Assembly: GCA_002068715.1 (NCBI GenBank)
Contig: MWAR01000149.1
Location: 1 to 13,067, forward strand
Direction: 5' to 3'
Origin: a bacterium ADurb.Bin374
GTDB taxonomy: Bacteria; Riflebacteria; Ozemobacteria; Ozemobacterales; Ozemobacteraceae
Length of the DNA stretch: 13,067 nucleotides
A program made the translations under genes and the position numbers. Below the pieces are notes generated by a model, which saw nothing but the letters and a program-made list of their open reading frames with translations, was not told the DNA's origin and searched no databases. The stretch's first letter is position 1, and every line of letters starts with the position of its first letter. This document shows positions 13,025-13,067 of the stretch, piece by piece.

Positions 13025-13067
13025 ACCGGCGGCGGCGGCCCGTCTTGCGAACCAGGATCCGTCGTCG
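13025..13067. other. Window edge, nothing assignable
   Basis: The last 43 bases contain a GC-rich stretch with a short GGC run. I see no start, stop, hairpin or motif that can be supported. Confidence 0.5.

Overview
The window reads as a GC-rich chromosome segment from a non-model, probably Gram-negative bacterium. Third codon positions are strongly G/C biased in every accepted gene. Nothing in it fixes the taxon: oleABCD, PfaC-like lipid synthases, IspH and SpoIIE/STAS partner-switching proteins all occur in many phyla, so I only suggest an uncultured or deep-branching lineage, with low confidence.

Region 1 (1-6845, all + strand) looks like one operon for a specialised lipid. It opens inside a PfaC-like subunit of a polyunsaturated fatty acid or secondary lipid synthase. 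Only its dehydratase tail is visible, with three hot-dog units in the order active, degenerate, active. A complete olefin pathway follows directly: oleA (head-to-head Claisen condensation), oleB (beta-lactone decarboxylase), a small cysteine-rich CGGC-domain protein, oleC (beta-lactone synthetase) and oleD (ketone reductase). Gaps are 52, 12, 4, 27 and 18 nt. In Shewanella, Pfa-made polyunsaturated chains are condensed by OleABCD into a polyunsaturated C31 hydrocarbon. Here the two modules are physically joined, so the likely product is a polyunsaturated long-chain hydrocarbon. The CGGC protein is an unexplained extra member.

Region 2 (6862-9228) holds two divergent genes. On the - strand is an uncharacterised multi-cluster iron-sulfur protein with a possible winged-helix N-terminus and a fresh in-frame 60-bp tandem duplication. 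On the + strand is ispH of the MEP isoprenoid pathway. They share a 132-bp promoter region.

Region 3 (9229-9575) has no convincing protein gene but is structured. A sigma70-like promoter is followed, at its predicted start point, by a perfect 13-bp hairpin, then a 7-bp hairpin, then a hairpin plus T-tract that looks like an intrinsic terminator. This would be a free-standing RNA of about 145 nt, or a terminated leader for the 36-residue single-membrane-span protein at 9576-9686.

Region 4 (9690-13024, - strand) is a signalling pair: a STAS-domain anti-sigma-factor antagonist followed 15 nt later by a 962-residue membrane-bound SpoIIE-type PP2C phosphatase with two extracytoplasmic parts and a HAMP linker. 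A good promoter lies upstream of the STAS gene. No partner anti-sigma kinase is present in the window. The last 43 bases hold nothing I can assign.
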